This document shows, one piece after another, positions 1 through 12,200 of a DNA stretch of 64,000 bases; within the stretch, counting starts at the first letter, position 1; each line of letters opens with the position of its first letter. Below the pieces are notes generated by a model that worked only from the letters and a program-made list of their open reading frames with translations, was not told the origin of the DNA and made no database searches. Origin of the DNA: Apricaphanius iberus (lineage: Eukaryota > Chordata > Actinopteri > Cyprinodontiformes > Aphaniidae); NCBI GenBank assembly GCA_028564705.1, contig JAPXFQ010001133.1, positions 2,804,001 through 2,868,000 on the forward strand. Direction: 5' to 3'. Both the position numbers and the translations under genes were made by a program.

Positions 1-289
1 TGAAAACCTACAGGTAACCTTTGACCTCTGTTACTGACAGCAAGGATATATATAAAAAAATATTGAGATGAACCTTAGATGTTGACCAAATACTTATTTA
101 ACACAATAATTTGCAAATAAATTCTTAAAGAATCAGGCAATGTGATTTTCTGGATTTTATTTTCTCATTTTGTCTTTCATAGTTTAGGTATATACCTATG
201 ATGAAAATTACAGGCCTCTCTCATCCTTTTAAGTGGGAAAACTTACAGAATAAATAATAAACTTACATAAATACTTTTTTGCCCCAGTG
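1..289. mobile_element. Right end of a Tc1/mariner-type transposon, cut by the window edge
   Basis: The stretch matches, base for base over long runs, the right part of the second Tc1-like element in this window (48,257-50,728): both carry ACCTACAGGTAACC, then TTTGCAAATAAATTC, then TGTGATTTTCTGGATT or a close variant. It ends in TTTTTTGCCCC followed by a decayed terminus and TA at 290-291, the usual Tc1 target site. Only the 3' transposase border and the terminal inverted repeat are inside the window. No intact reading frame remains. Confidence 0.8.
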
Positions 290-689
290 TATGGAAGGAT
301 TTGTTAAAGTACTTCCAGTAACAATATATAGCGTTTGTATCTTTTATTGTGTAAATGACCCAACAGGGTCAGCGGATCAAAAATAATATAAAAACAATAA
401 AGCTTTGGAACAAAGTAACAACAGTGTATTCAAAACTTTTACTCAAGTAACAGTAGTGATACTGCATTATGATATTACACAAGTAAAATTAACAATTATG
501 TTGCAGTAAAAATACTCCTAAAGGTAATTCTTTGCCAAAAAGCTACTTAAGTAAATGTAACTGTAGTTAATTACTACCTACCTTTGATCATAACGCATAA
601 TTTAAGCAGTGGATGCAAATAATTTTAATATTTCTTCAAAACTGTCTTCAATCTCCAGCCACTCACCTCATGTCTTTATAACCCGTTAC

Positions 690-1020
690 CTCCCTTCAGT
701 CAGCGCCAGATCATTATGAAGGACTTTACTCCGGATATCCACCGTGTGTTTTCCCTGCCGTCTTTCTGCTGCTATCCTGCGTCTCCGTTCCTGCCATCCA
801 GACCACCACCACCATTACTCTGCACCTTAAATAAACAGCTCTACACCTTGCTTCTGCGTTTGGGTCCATATCTTCATGCACACAGCCTGACAGAATGATC
901 CGGCCCAAACAGATGGACCCAGCGGAACCTTCAGACTCCGACCTCCTGTGGTCTCTCTGGTCCAGGCTGGACAAGATCACCGGCTGGCACACAGCCTGAC
1001 ACAAATAGCCACCAAGGAGG
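690..1020 (+). mobile_element. Decayed Ty3/gypsy-type LTR end with leader and gag start
   Basis: An AATAAA at about 829 is followed, about 70 bases on, by GCCTGACAGAATGATCCGG and an ATG-led Pro/Ser/Asp-rich frame at about 914. This order (LTR polyadenylation signal, U5, primer-binding/leader region, start of gag) is what fish Ty3/gypsy elements look like. The frame stops after a few dozen codons and no pol sequence follows, so this is a broken remnant. The left edge is not determined. The call rests on layout and resemblance, not on an alignment. Confidence 0.45.
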
Positions 1021-2469
1021 TCTTTTGGATGGTTTTTGGGCGATAAGTTTTCAGTTTTTGAGGAAAATAAGTGTCCACACCTTAGGAGTCCAATAATCAA
1101 CCTTGTACTGCATATAACTGTACTCATACTACGTTTAAATTTAAAAGAAAAGGCATGGCTAAAGCTGTTCCAGACTAAACTATTGCAGCTTGTTGGGATT
1201 TTTTCCCCAGTCTTTGCTTTATTTACTCTTTTAGTTATTTTAATAATTTCATATTTAGTCCACACATAAACAAAACAGGTATTTAATAAATACCCACTTT
1301 TTAAATTTTTCTTTTTAATCAAAAAGGCGGTTCGCACATGTTTGGTAGCTGGGACAGATCGACTGTGAAATATTATCTTACATCTAGAATTAAAAGACCT
1401 TCTACATAAAAACTACACTTAAAAATAACAACCTTTGCATTCACACAGGGAGTTGGGCAAAAGTGATATCCATATTCATCCATTTTGAGTTGATGAGATG
1501 TTGTCAGCTAATTCCAAACTGCTATTAGGGAGAAGGATGTTGAAGTTCTTGGCTAGCAGCCTCCTTAACATTTGTTTAGCGCTAATGTGTTAGTAATTAA
1601 CTGAAAAACATCCATACTGAACCCTACATTTCATGATGCAATTATCATACGGCTGAGAGAGCAAGATCATGAGGGATTTACGAACGATCCGATGAGTTAT
1701 GCTAATTTAAAACTATTTCTTCATGTACAAGCTAGCTGCCAGGATACAAACTTGGTTTCAGTTAAGTTTTTTTCATTTCTGTTTCCTAAAATTGATACAG
1801 CTATCAATTAAAATATCACTACTTATGAAACAGACAAACAGCAATATTAACAATGATGCTAGCATTACCTGGCTAACGAGTAAGCTTACTTGGTTGTTTT
1901 AAGAGCAACAGCAGAGTATAATCTTAAAATAATACAAATTTTGAAGGTTAAATTTTAATAGTGACAGATTTAACTAATTGTTTATGGTTTGTGATTTTGC
2001 ATATACAGCAGGTACACGTATACGCAAGCTAATAACAGAGATTATTTTCAGCAACAGTCTCTATTAGGGATGTGTGATTTTATCAGGCAATATTGAAATA
2101 TAAAATATGATTTAGGAAATTATCAGTAATGACAGAGCTTTTTTATATATTGTACTTTAATACTGTTGTGGTTTTATTCTCTGACCTGGCTCGGTCCGTG
2201 GGTCTACATTAAGTTGCTGAATAACATACACACGGAGACAGGACTGTGGCGACTCGTGCTCTTTAATGGCCGGACACTTCACTGCAACAACAACACCGGC
2301 TAGGTTAATCTGACGCTACGCACCAGAGGTGCTGCAGTCATAAACAGTCGAGCACCGAGTGCTCAATCAGATGTATCACAAATACCATGCACATGTATTT
2401 GTACATCAAATTCTTCAGATACTTCAAAATATTAAAATTTGACCGGTCTGAAGTATAATCTTTGAGATA

Positions 2470-2960
2470 TTGTTTTTTGTTTGGGAAAACTCACAATATA
2501 CCTACAGTATATAAACTACCCTGTAGACCGCTAACCAGAATAACAGTGTTTTATCAGGATTTGGTCTAATCTGGGAAAGGTGTCACAATGTGACTTTTTG
2601 TCCCCGTCTTTGCCCGTCTCTGCGTCTTGATTACTCCAACCTGTTGTGAGTCTCCCCTGATTACGTCCCTGTGAGTATATATGTTTCCCAGTACCATCAT
2701 GTCTCCACTTGTTCGTTGTGTGTTATTTCCTGTCGTCTGCAGTCGTCACGTTCTTCGTCTCCCACGTTTCGTCCGTGTCCTGAATCAATTAGAGGTAATA
2801 TTAGCTGAGGCAATCTGAAGTACAAAAGAAAAGGCAAAGGTTAAAGTAAACCATCAGATTGTAACAATGGTAACATAACAGTCAAACAATGAATATTAAA
2901 AAGGGATTTTAAATGTCATTTTGATTTCATTCAAATTCTTATTCAACATTTTTTTCTAAC
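2470..2960 (-). repeat. Dispersed repeat (family A), minus-strand copy, split by an insert
   Basis: Read on the minus strand, this stretch shares ordered blocks with 9,060-9,425 and 53,750-54,185: ATTCATTGTTTGA, a block around CAATCTGATG, TAATATTA, TTACCTC and CCCAGATTAGA. In this copy about 200 bases (2,580-2,780) interrupt the repeat between CTGGGAAAG and ATCAATTAGAGG. The family is not identified. The pattern of three interspersed copies in one window says it is a transposon-derived repeat. Confidence 0.6.
2580..2780. mobile_element. Possible short solo-LTR-like insert in repeat family A
   Basis: About 200 bases of pyrimidine-rich, higher-GC sequence start with TGTCACAATGTGAC and interrupt a dispersed repeat that is uninterrupted in two other copies in this window. 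A TG start and promoter-like composition suggest a solo LTR. A matching CA end and a target duplication were not found, so this could also be unrelated inserted DNA. Confidence 0.35.
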
Positions 2961-3374
2961 TTAAAATGTACAGGATATACATTTTTATTCCTTCAAAAGT
3001 ATTTGATTTAAATATTCTTGCAACATTTTCTTTAAAAAAAAGTACTTATAAAATAATTAGCTACAAAGAAACTTGCCTAAGTTTATCATCCTGCATAGCA
3101 ACAACCACTATCCATCAAGAGAATAACAAGACCATCACAACATATCGACATCATCAGTAGGGGACCATGCAAAGCCAAAAATATTTTTCTGAAGGGGAGC
3201 AATACTCCTGTTGAGATGCTGCTGCTGGGATCTGTTGATCAAACACGAAAAAGACCATAAGACAGCTGGTAGCTGATTAAATAACTTTTATTTTATTTTA
3301 TTTTATTTATTAAGTACATTATGGAATGATTTATCACTAATCCGCACTAATTACCTTAATCTGGCAGGAGTCTG

Positions 3375-4137
3375 TTTTATCTTAGCATAGACCAATATAA
3401 GTGAATGGGAACTCCTAGCATGTTTTAGCTTAGCATAAATCACTGTAAGTGAATGAGAACTACCAGCATGTTTTACCTTAGCATAGACCAATGTAAGTTA
3501 ATGGTAATTCCTAACATGTTTAGCTTAGGAAAAACCACAGTAAGTGAATGGGAACTGCTAGCATGTTTTAGCTTAGCATAAAACACTGTAGGAAATGGGA
3601 ACTACTAGCATGTTTTAGCTTTGCATAAACCAATGTAAATAATTGGGAACTACTAGCATGTTTTAGCTTAGCATAAACCAATGTAAGTGAATGGAAACTC
3701 CTAGCATTTATAACTTAGCATGAACCACTCTAGATGAATGGGAACTACTAGCATGTTTTAGCTTAGCATAAAAATATATAAGTGAATAGGAACTTCTAGC
3801 ATGTTTTAGCTTAGCATAAACCACTGTAAGTGAATGGAACTACTAGCATGTTTTAGCTTAGCATAAACCAATATAAGTGAATGGGAACTACTAGCATGTT
3901 TTAGCTTTGCATAGCCCAATGTAAGTGAATGGGAAATTCTAGCATGTTTTAGCTTAGCATAAACCACTGTATGTGAATGGGAACTACTAACATATTTTAG
4001 CTTAGCATAAACCAATGTAAGTGAAAGAGAACTACTAGCATTTTTTATCTTAGCATAAACCAATGTAGGTGAATGGGAACTACTAGCATGTTTTAGCTTA
4101 GTATAAACCAATATAAGTGAATGGGAACTACTAGCAT
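3375..4137. repeat. 48-bp minisatellite, about 16 copies
   Basis: A unit of about 48 bases, containing GTGAATGGGAACTACTAG and TTTTAGCTTAGCATAAACC, is repeated head to tail with substitutions and small indels. Because 48 is divisible by three, long open frames run through it on the minus strand. They encode the same 16-residue pattern again and again and are not a gene. Confidence 0.93.
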
Positions 4138-4486
4138 GTACTGCAGAATTGTCAGAAATGACAAATATTTCATATTCATAAGCTAAGAATTTTATATAGA
4201 AGCACCATTTATTTTACTATGTGCTGATTGGCTGTGCCCCCTGTTTTTTCTACTGCAACTGTTTCACCTATGTGCATTGATGTATATTTAGGTATATTTG
4301 AGTTATTAAAATAGGCAGTTATATTTGAAGGTTTAGTTATTTGCATGCGGTTGTTTTCATATTGTAGTCAAGACTATAGGGTAATTCTGTATGAGTAGTC
4401 AGTAACTGCATACTAATGAGTACCTATGAAACACATATTTGATTTAAATAAATGGTTTCTGACATTGTTTTTTACTGTCGATTAAC
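4138..4486. other. AT-rich spacer, nothing recognised
   Basis: About 350 bases between the minisatellite and the LINE fragment. No open frame or repeat structure stands out. Confidence 0.5.
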
Positions 4487-5345
4487 CCACGCCTGAGTTT
4501 TTGCCTCAGCGACCATCCGAGCCGCACTCCGCTTGGCCTGCCGCTACCTTTCAGCTGCTTCCAGAGTCCCACAGGCCAAGAAAGCCCGATAGGACTCCTT
4601 CCTCAGCCTGACAGCATCCCTCACCGCTGGTGTCCACCAGCGGGTTCGAGGGTTGCCGCCGTTGCAGGCACCAGCTACCTTGCGGCCACAACTACGGTCA
4701 GCCGCTTCGACAATGGAGGCGTGGAACATGGCCCATTTGGACTCAATGTCCCCCGCCTCCCCCGGGACGTGTTTGAAGTTCTGCAGGAGGTGAGAGTTGA
4801 AACCCCTTCTGACAGGAGACTCCGCCAGATGTTCCCAGCAGACCCTCACAACACGTTTGGGCCTGCCAGATCTGTCCGGCGTCCTCCCCCACCACCGGAG
4901 CCGATTCACCACCAGGTAGTGGTGAGCACCCCCTCCAAGGACTCCAAGAAGGGTGGGTAATCGGATCTACTGTTTGGTGCATAAGCACAAACAATAGTCA
5001 GAACCCGTCCCCCCACCCGTTGGCGGAGGGAGGCTACCCTCTCATTCACCGGGGTAAAGCCCAACGTACAGGCGCCGAGATGGGGGACAACAAGTATGCC
5101 CACCCCAGCTCAGCGCCACTCACCGGGAGCAACTCCAGAGTGGAAGAGAGTCCAACCCCTCTCGAGGAGACGGGTTCCAGAGCCAGAGCCGTGCGTCGAG
5201 GAATGGCCGACGATGTCCAGTCGGAACCTCTCAACCTTGCATACCAGCTCCGGCTCCTTCCCCACCAGAGAGGTGACGTTCCACGTCCCAAGAACCAGCT
5301 TCTGCAGCCGAGGATTGGACCGCCAAGGTCCCCGCCTTTGTAACT
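4487..5345 (-). pseudogene. 5' part of a non-LTR retrotransposon (endonuclease region), broken
   Basis: On the minus strand, pieces of an APE-type endonuclease appear in order from the right: a GTWNVTSLVGKEPEL-like start at about 5,285, a block ending VLTIVCAYAPNSRSDY (about 4,960-5,020), and the linker block with [20 protein letters not shown] and SCGRKVAGAC (about 4,650-4,770). Frameshifts separate them. The linker matches that of the second copy of the same family at 28,773-29,111. The reverse transcriptase part is absent, so this copy is dead. The clade looks RTE-like, but I cannot fix it without a search. Confidence 0.85.
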
Positions 5346-5384
5346 TGCATTTTTAAAATGTGTGCAAGTTACAAAAAATAAATT

Positions 5385-5500
5385 ACTTGTTCAAAACATA
5401 AGTTATAAGTACAAAATATAAGTTACAAGTACAAAGCATAAGTTACAGGTAAAAATATTAAGTTACATGTACATAAATGAAAGTTACAGGTACAAACTTA
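5385..5500. repeat. Short tandem repeat of about 20 bp
   Basis: A unit close to AAGTTACAAGTACAAAATAT recurs about five to six times with changes just right of the LINE fragment. Confidence 0.7.
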
Positions 5501-5756
5501 AGTCCCAATTCTAGCTCCATACATATGCAGTTCTGGTCGGAATAACCTTTAATTGAAAAGCATGTAGCTTAAAAATGTATTTAAAAGCTTTTGTATGAAT
5601 TGCTTTACCATTTCTGAGGTCAAGCTAAACTGTTAGCTTTAACTTCTGAACTATTACATGAGTTGTCTACAGTTGTCAAGTTTTTATTACAGTTTATTGT
5701 AACTTTTTATTCAGTTTTATTTACTTTCCCCAGATGCCCCGTTTCAAAATGTTAAA

Positions 5757-5930
5757 TCAACGTGTTAACAAATTAAAGGACTTTCGCGTGAGATATGATA
5801 CCTCTGGGCCACTGTAGAAGCTGCAGTTGACGCGCGTCACGTGACTACTGTCAACACCAGCGAGCTGTTGGCTGTGAAAGCGGGTGTAAAAATGGTGTAG
5901 TGTTGCGTTTTTGTGGTGTTTCCATGAAGT
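5757..5930 (+). promoter_or_regulatory. stk11ip: Probable stk11ip promoter region
   Basis: GC content and CpG density rise directly upstream of the first stk11ip splice donor. The stretch contains TTTCGCGTGAG, the palindrome GTCACGTGAC (5,836-5,845) and several GCG-containing words. There is no clear TATA box, as is common for housekeeping promoters. The transcription start cannot be placed from sequence alone. Confidence 0.55.
5836..5845. promoter_or_regulatory. Perfect GTCACGTGAC palindrome (E-box / CLEAR-type site)
   Basis: GTCACGTGAC is a perfect 10-base palindrome around CACGTG. It equals the CLEAR consensus bound by TFEB/TFE3-type bHLH-zip factors at lysosomal genes, and also fits USF and MYC/MAX sites. 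It lies about 160 bases upstream of the first splice donor and about 430 upstream of the start codon. Binding itself is inferred. Confidence 0.6.
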
Positions 5931-6004
5931 ATTATGAACAAGCGCCCACAGCACGAAGTAAGAACCAGATGTTAGCGGTCGGTTCCCCCGCTGTCACCGC
6001 TCAG
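5930..6004 (+). other. stk11ip: 5' untranslated first exon of stk11ip (left edge not fixed)
   Basis: A strong donor, CTCAG followed by GTAAGC, lies at 6,004/6,005, and the next acceptor (TTTGCAG) is at 6,273 just before the start codon. A weaker alternative donor, GAA|GTAAGA, lies at about 5,957. The left edge is a guess. Confidence 0.5.
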
Positions 6005-6274
6005 GTAAGCCGTTTAACTCGTCTTTCTGGGGCGAAGAAACGACGAGCCGAGCTAGCACAGAGTTAGCCGCAGGAGGTGTCTGGGTTGTTTAACGTGGTG
6101 AACTACGGAATACTCTGTTAACAAAGGGTATATGTTTGTAAGTTTGTTGGTGTACAGATAAAAAAAAAACTAGATGAAAACGACGAGCAGCTACACGGTG
6201 ACTGCTAAAGGGCTAGATTTGTTCGTGTCTGGGAGTTGTCCTGATTCTGAATGCTTGTTTAACCTGTTTGCAGG

Positions 6275-9200
6275 ATGGCTGCGGCTCACCCTGGCCAGTC
6301 CCCCCTTGTGCACAGCTTGGCCACACTTCTTCGCAATAATGGTACGTTACCATACGCATATGTTTGAGATCATTTCCATAAAAACTGCATATCCACGTAT
6401 AGTCCCAGGATGTAAGGGATACTTTGTATGGAAACGAGAAAACAGAAAGAACATGAGTTTAAAAGCTAATAGCTGTTTTTATGGCTGAATCAGAGTGTCA
6501 GCGGTACTTTTTTATTGAAAAGCAAAGCAGAGTAGAGAGTGTTAACAACATACAATGAGCTAATAGAAGCCTTGGGTCAGGGGGACAAAAAGTTCAGATT
6601 GGTCCATTCAGAGAAGAGACACAGCTAACACACGACACCAGACCAGAGTTACTTTCTATAGAAAATAGAACGCAGAAAGTGTAAAAGTTTAAATGTTTTT
6701 TTCCGCTTTCTATGGCTCACTTTGGAAAGCAAAATACTTTGATTGATTGTCATCGATATGCTCCTTTTTACAGGCTGATTATCAGTTTATGCCTTCCCCA
6801 GCTCTCCTCATTAAGTTGGGAGTTTCTCTCTGTTCTTCTTCCCGTTTCAAAAAGAAACCTGTCCTGTCGTTTTGTGCTTTGCAGGTGACGTGGTCCTGGA
6901 CGGCAGCAGCACGCTGACCCTTCCGGCCTGCAGCTTGCAGCAGCTCACCAGGCTCTTTGAGCAGTATCTGCTGTCCAGGAGCCAGCAGCACGGCTTCCTG
7001 GCGCTTCCATCCCATCCGGCCGACACTTCCTCGCTTCTACAACTGCAGTTCCTGTTTGACGTGCTGCAGAAGACTGTCTCTCTCAAGGTGAGGGTTGAAA
7101 AGTTCAAAGTATTCCTTCCACCAAACCTAATGGGGAATGTGAGATCACTGGCTGGCAAGATGGATGAACTCCAAGCCCTTACAAGGACCTGGTATTAATG
7201 TGGTTAACTGAGACACGGCTGCAGGATCCTATCCCTGACTCTCTGCCCATGTTGGCACCAGATCTGCTCAGGGGGGCTTTTTTAAATGATTTGCTGGACC
7301 CTGACATAACACCACCTGATTGGCTGAAGGTTAGAACGCTGCCGATGTGTGCACTTTCTTTAATAACTTTATTGAGCCAATAGCAAGTATACAAAACACG
7401 AATTAAGCATAGCCTTATAGAAGAATTTAACCGATACCAACAACCAGGGGTGTTAAGAAATACTGTATGTGCAAACATTTACGAACAGTGGGGGAAATAA
7501 TTTTTTGAAAATGAAAACTCTCAGAACAGAATCATTCTAATGGTAGGATTATTTTAACAGTGATAGATGGCACATCAAAAGAAAAATGAAAAAAAAAAGC
7601 TTTACATAAATAAATTGATTTTTGTTTCATTGAGTGAAATAAGTATTTGAACCCTCTAACAAAACAGACTTAATACTTAGTGGCAAAACCCTTATTAGCA
7701 GCACATAGGTCAAACTTTTCTTGTAATTGATGATCAAGTTTTCACACATTTTAAGAGGAATTTTGGTCCACTCCTCTTTACAGATCATTTCTACATCACT
7801 AAGGTTTCCAGGCTGTCTCTGTGTAACTTTGAGCTTCATCTCCCTCCATAGCTTTTCTATTGGATTAAGGTCCAAAGACTGACTAGGCCACTTCATGACC
7901 TTAATGTGCTTCTTCTTGATCCACTCCTTTGTTGCCTTTACTGTATGTTTTGGGTCATTGCTTGAACACCCATCCATGACCCATTTTCAGTTTCCTGTCT
8001 GAAGATGGGAGGTTGTTACTCAGGATTTTACGATACACTGCTCTGTCCATTTTTCCGTTGATGCGGAGAAGTTGTCCTGTGCCCTTAGCAGAAAAAAACC
8101 CCAAAGCAAAATGCTTGAAGGTGGGGACGGTGTTTTTGGGGGTCATAGCAATAGTGTTCAATAGCAAACTTCAGATGGGCCTGTATATGTGCCTGCTTGA
8201 GCAGGGGGACCTTGTGAGCTCTGCAGGATATTAATCCATTGCGGTGTAATGTGTTCCATTGGTTTTCTTGGTGAGTGTGGTCCCAGCTACTTTGAGGTCA
8301 TTAACTAACTCCTCCTGTGTAGTTCTAGGATGATTGCTCACCTTTATCAGAATCATTGACACTCTACCAGGTGAGATCATGCGTGGAGCCCTAGAACAAG
8401 GTCGATTGATGGTCATTTTGTGCTCCTTCCATTTTCGAACAATTGCACCAACAGTTGTCACCTTCTCTCCCAGCTTCTTGCTAATGATTTTGTAGCCCAT
8501 TCCAGCCTTGTGCAGGTCTACAAATTTGTCTCTGACATCACTGGACAGCTCTTTGGTCTTTCCCATGTTGGAGAGTTTGGAGTCTGCTAGATTGGTTGAT
8601 TCTGTGGACAGGTGTCTTTTATAAGACAGGTATATTTAATGAGGGAAAATGATTGAAAAGGAGTGTCTAACCACTCTGTGGGAGACAGAACTCTTCATGG
8701 TTGGTAGGGGTTCAAATACTTATTTTACTCGATGAAATGCAAATCAGTTTCTTTTATTTAAAGTTAATATTTCAATTTTCCTATTGATGTTCTATCTGTC
8801 ACTGTTAAAATAAACTTACCATTAAAATGATACTGTTTTGAGACTTTTCATTTCTTTGTCATTGGACAAACTTACAAAATCTGCGAGGGGTCAAATAATT
8901 ATTTCCCCCACTGTATGAATCGTTCTAAGAGCCTTTTAGAGGTTTTTATAGAAACATTTTTTGTGCATTTTATTTTCCATCGTAAGGGAAAATCCATCAA
9001 AATACGGTTTAGTTTGACCTGCTAAACTTTTAAAAGCCAATGTGTGAAATAGTATTACCAGAAAAGAACTTCTCTGTAACTAATAATTTTTTCTGTCAAA
9101 AATTATATTTTTATAAAAAATATTACAAAGTCTAAATAAGCATATCTAAAAATTTATTTAAAGGAATAAAAATGTATATACTGTGCATTTTAAGTTAACA

Positions 9201-12200
9201 TTTTTCAATATATTTATTAATGTAGATTAAGTTTTAAATAGATTTTCAGTATTCATTGTTTGATTGTTATGTTAGCAATCTAATGATTTAGTTTAACCGT
9301 TCTGTTTCGTTTGAGCAGCTATTATTAACAATTACCTCAGCTAAATACACTCCGCCTACTTTCCCAGATTAGACCAAATCTTGATAGGAACGCTGTTATT
9401 TTGGGTCTTAACTGAAAGGGGGTTAGGCAGGGTTAAAAATGGGGCAAAATTTAGTTTGTAGTCATATTTCAGACTGTGGAGGAATGAAAGGACACAGCTA
9501 AATGGGATAAGCTCGTTTAATCAACTCCAACTGCTAACAGTTAGACAGAACACAATTCTTAAAACGCCAAAAAATGGATCTGTTTTTTTAATGTAAACCT
9601 CTTCCTATCTGGGTCTGATTGGAGCCTCCTGGTGGTCCGCCACAAAACAATATATATATTTTTTATACAGTGAAAGCTGATATTTGTTTCTATTTTTCAG
9701 GGAAAAAAGTATTTTGTCTTTTTTAAGTAATTAAGTTTGAGTCCAGGTTCAGCCCTGAGCTGCATCTTTCTTCTAATTCAAACTAATATTACTTCATCTT
9801 GTTGGATCAAAGCACATTTTATCCTTTGGTTCAGTGTTGCGCTGCCCCCTTGTGTTCAGAATAAGGTATGACAGGATTTCAAGTATTCAGAATGAGACAA
9901 ACATGCAGATGGCATCTCTGGTTTTTATATGCAAGTAAATCAGATCCCACGTCTCCTCATGTTCATGTTGCTCTAACAGATTATTTTAGGGCTTTTTTCA
10001 GGGTAACTTTTGTCTCTTGCACTGAAAAAAAATCCCAAATTCTGTGTCTCATCCAGCTGCAGTGAATTTCTGATGTTCAAGATGTGACTGAAGTCGTTTT
10101 CCATCGTATCTTTTTGTTGTTTCAGCTCATCCATCCACCAGGCGTGAAACTGGAGTCGAAGGTGAAAATCTTCCCCTTCAAGTCTCTCAAGTGTTTAGAG
10201 GTAAATTTCAAACATTTCGTACTCTTACTTTTTAGTTCTTGTACAAAAATGTGCCCACCTTGAATAGGTATGTCATATTTTATTTTTTTATAGATAATTT
10301 CAAAAATATTATTGGCTGGCAGCAGTGCTACAAATGAACAAAAAACACTTCTAAAAATTAAAAAACAAAAGGAAATATTCAAAGAAAACATGAACAGTTT
10401 GACGTAGTATTCTAAAATTAATGTATAAAACTCATGTGAAAAATTCAGAAGAGGTTTGATAAAAGAGAAAGTTATTGTAATTTAAAATGCTGGGAAATAT
10501 TTTTGAAACCAATATTTAGGATGAATTCTATTAAAGCGATGTGTTTTGGTGCATGGAGTTGGTTTATGGAACAATCTGGAAACAGAAACGAAAGAAACAA
10601 AATCTATCATTGTGTTTAAAAAGAATGTTAAAGATGCCATGAGGAAAATATAAGGAATAATATCAACTTTTTTCCCCCTGATTTATATTCCAAAGAACTC
10701 TAGATGATACAAAAATAGAAAATGAAGTGTTTGTAAATTATCGCCATGTTGGTTGGTAGCTCTATATTTTTTGTTACATTTTATTAGTTAAACATTTTAT
10801 TTAGTGATGATTTAAGTGGGAGTGGGGCAGATTACATATAAGATATTCTTCCTTCTGCTCTTGTAAGCTATGTTTTATTTGTTAGATTTTGTTTTTTAAT
10901 GAGTTTAAATTAAAGTTATTAGATACATTTAAAAAAAATAAAATTTCAAAGAACCAAAGTTATTTTTTAGAAAGTTCAGAAACAAACTTATATTTCAGAA
11001 AACGTGCCGAATACCATGAACCGATACTTAAAATGTGGAAGCTGCAATAATTTCACAGAAAATTATAATTTTTCACTTGAAATTTTACTTTTCATTAACA
11101 TTTTTCTGTACCTAATTCATTAGAGAAGAAAATAAAACCTGTTACCATTTATATTGCATTCATTTGTGCGGTATCGGTTTGAGAAAAAATGGATCGGTGC
11201 ATCCCCAGTGCCGAGACAAATATGCAAATTTCAAACATGAATAGAAAACCCAAAACAAAGTCAGTTGTTGGTGGAAGCCAGGATGGCGCCACCTTGTAGT
11301 GCAAAGAAAGGATTTGTAGTTGAGCTAAACTGGGAAGCCCTTGGTGTGTGCTCTGCGAAAACAACAGAACGGAACATGATGAAGTTCCTGGTTAGGTAAG
11401 AAGGATTTACAGAGTCATTTTCAGCTAGTTTACACCTCATCTCTGAAACGTTTGTTGCCCCTTCCCTTCATGAGCGCGAGCAGCAGCAGCCAGGAAGGCG
11501 GAGCCATCTTCTCACTGCTGATAGATATTAACACAATGCTACGTAGTCGTGTTAAACGTGTTGCTTTCCTTTCATGTCCACGGCAATATTGCTGGTTTTG
11601 TCCCCATTCCACTTCGTCACGCAGCTGCATGCAGTCCTGCAATGTCGTGGGACAAAATGGAAAAATACATTGATTAAAACGTCATGGCCTCGGTGGACAT
11701 TTCTTTACTGCGGGTGAAAAAATATTTATAATATTTTCGTTAGCGACTTTTGATAGAGAATGTTGATGATACATTGTTTGTGGAAAGATCGTACCAGAAT
11801 GTTGCCCCAACTTTGTGCAGACGGCGGCTTTTTTTTTTTTAGAGGAATTCTGTCTTTTCCGTCTGCTGTGTTCGTGATCCCAGACGTCGTCATCACAGTA
11901 TGTAGCAAAAACAGCCCGATGATGTGTCTCATCTCTGCTGCTTGTCCTCCAGCTGAAGAGGATCCCGCCACACCTCCTTGAGGGACTCCGAGGGGTTTAC
12001 TCGCAGCTGGAGGTCTTCGTCTGCTCTAAGAGCCTCAGCTCCCTGGAGGTACGTCCCGTTGTCCCTCTGAAGCGTCCGTCTATGGCTGTGTAGAACGTGT
12101 CCTGGTTTGTCCTCGTCCAGGAGCTGCTGTCTCTGTGCGGAGGCGACCTGAGCTCTGCGCTGCCCTGGCTGGAGCTCCACACCCTCAACTTCAGCTACAA

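Larger units (their letters stand above)
292..3370. other. Intergenic DNA with degenerate repeats, no gene seen
   Basis: This AT-rich stretch has no supported gene. A gypsy-like LTR/leader piece (about 690-1,020), an LTR-like insert (about 2,580-2,780) and a dispersed repeat around it are listed separately. At about 2,150-2,345 a more complex segment, read on the minus strand, ends in an AATAAA-containing stretch and could be another decayed LTR; I could not support that further. The short open frames at 1,036-1,269 and 726-1,337 have no recognisable domain. Confidence 0.6.

Noticed and set aside
3806..4111. A 101-codon minus-strand open frame with a repeated 16-residue pattern
   Set aside because: It lies wholly inside the 48-bp minisatellite and exists only because 48 is a multiple of three.
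3375..4137. CRISPR-like appearance of regular repeats
   Set aside because: The units are contiguous tandem copies without unique spacers, in a vertebrate genome.
6174..6488. A 104-codon frame covering the start of stk11ip in another frame
   Set aside because: The true coding exon is 6,275-6,341 in a different frame, supported by the family N-terminus and splice sites.
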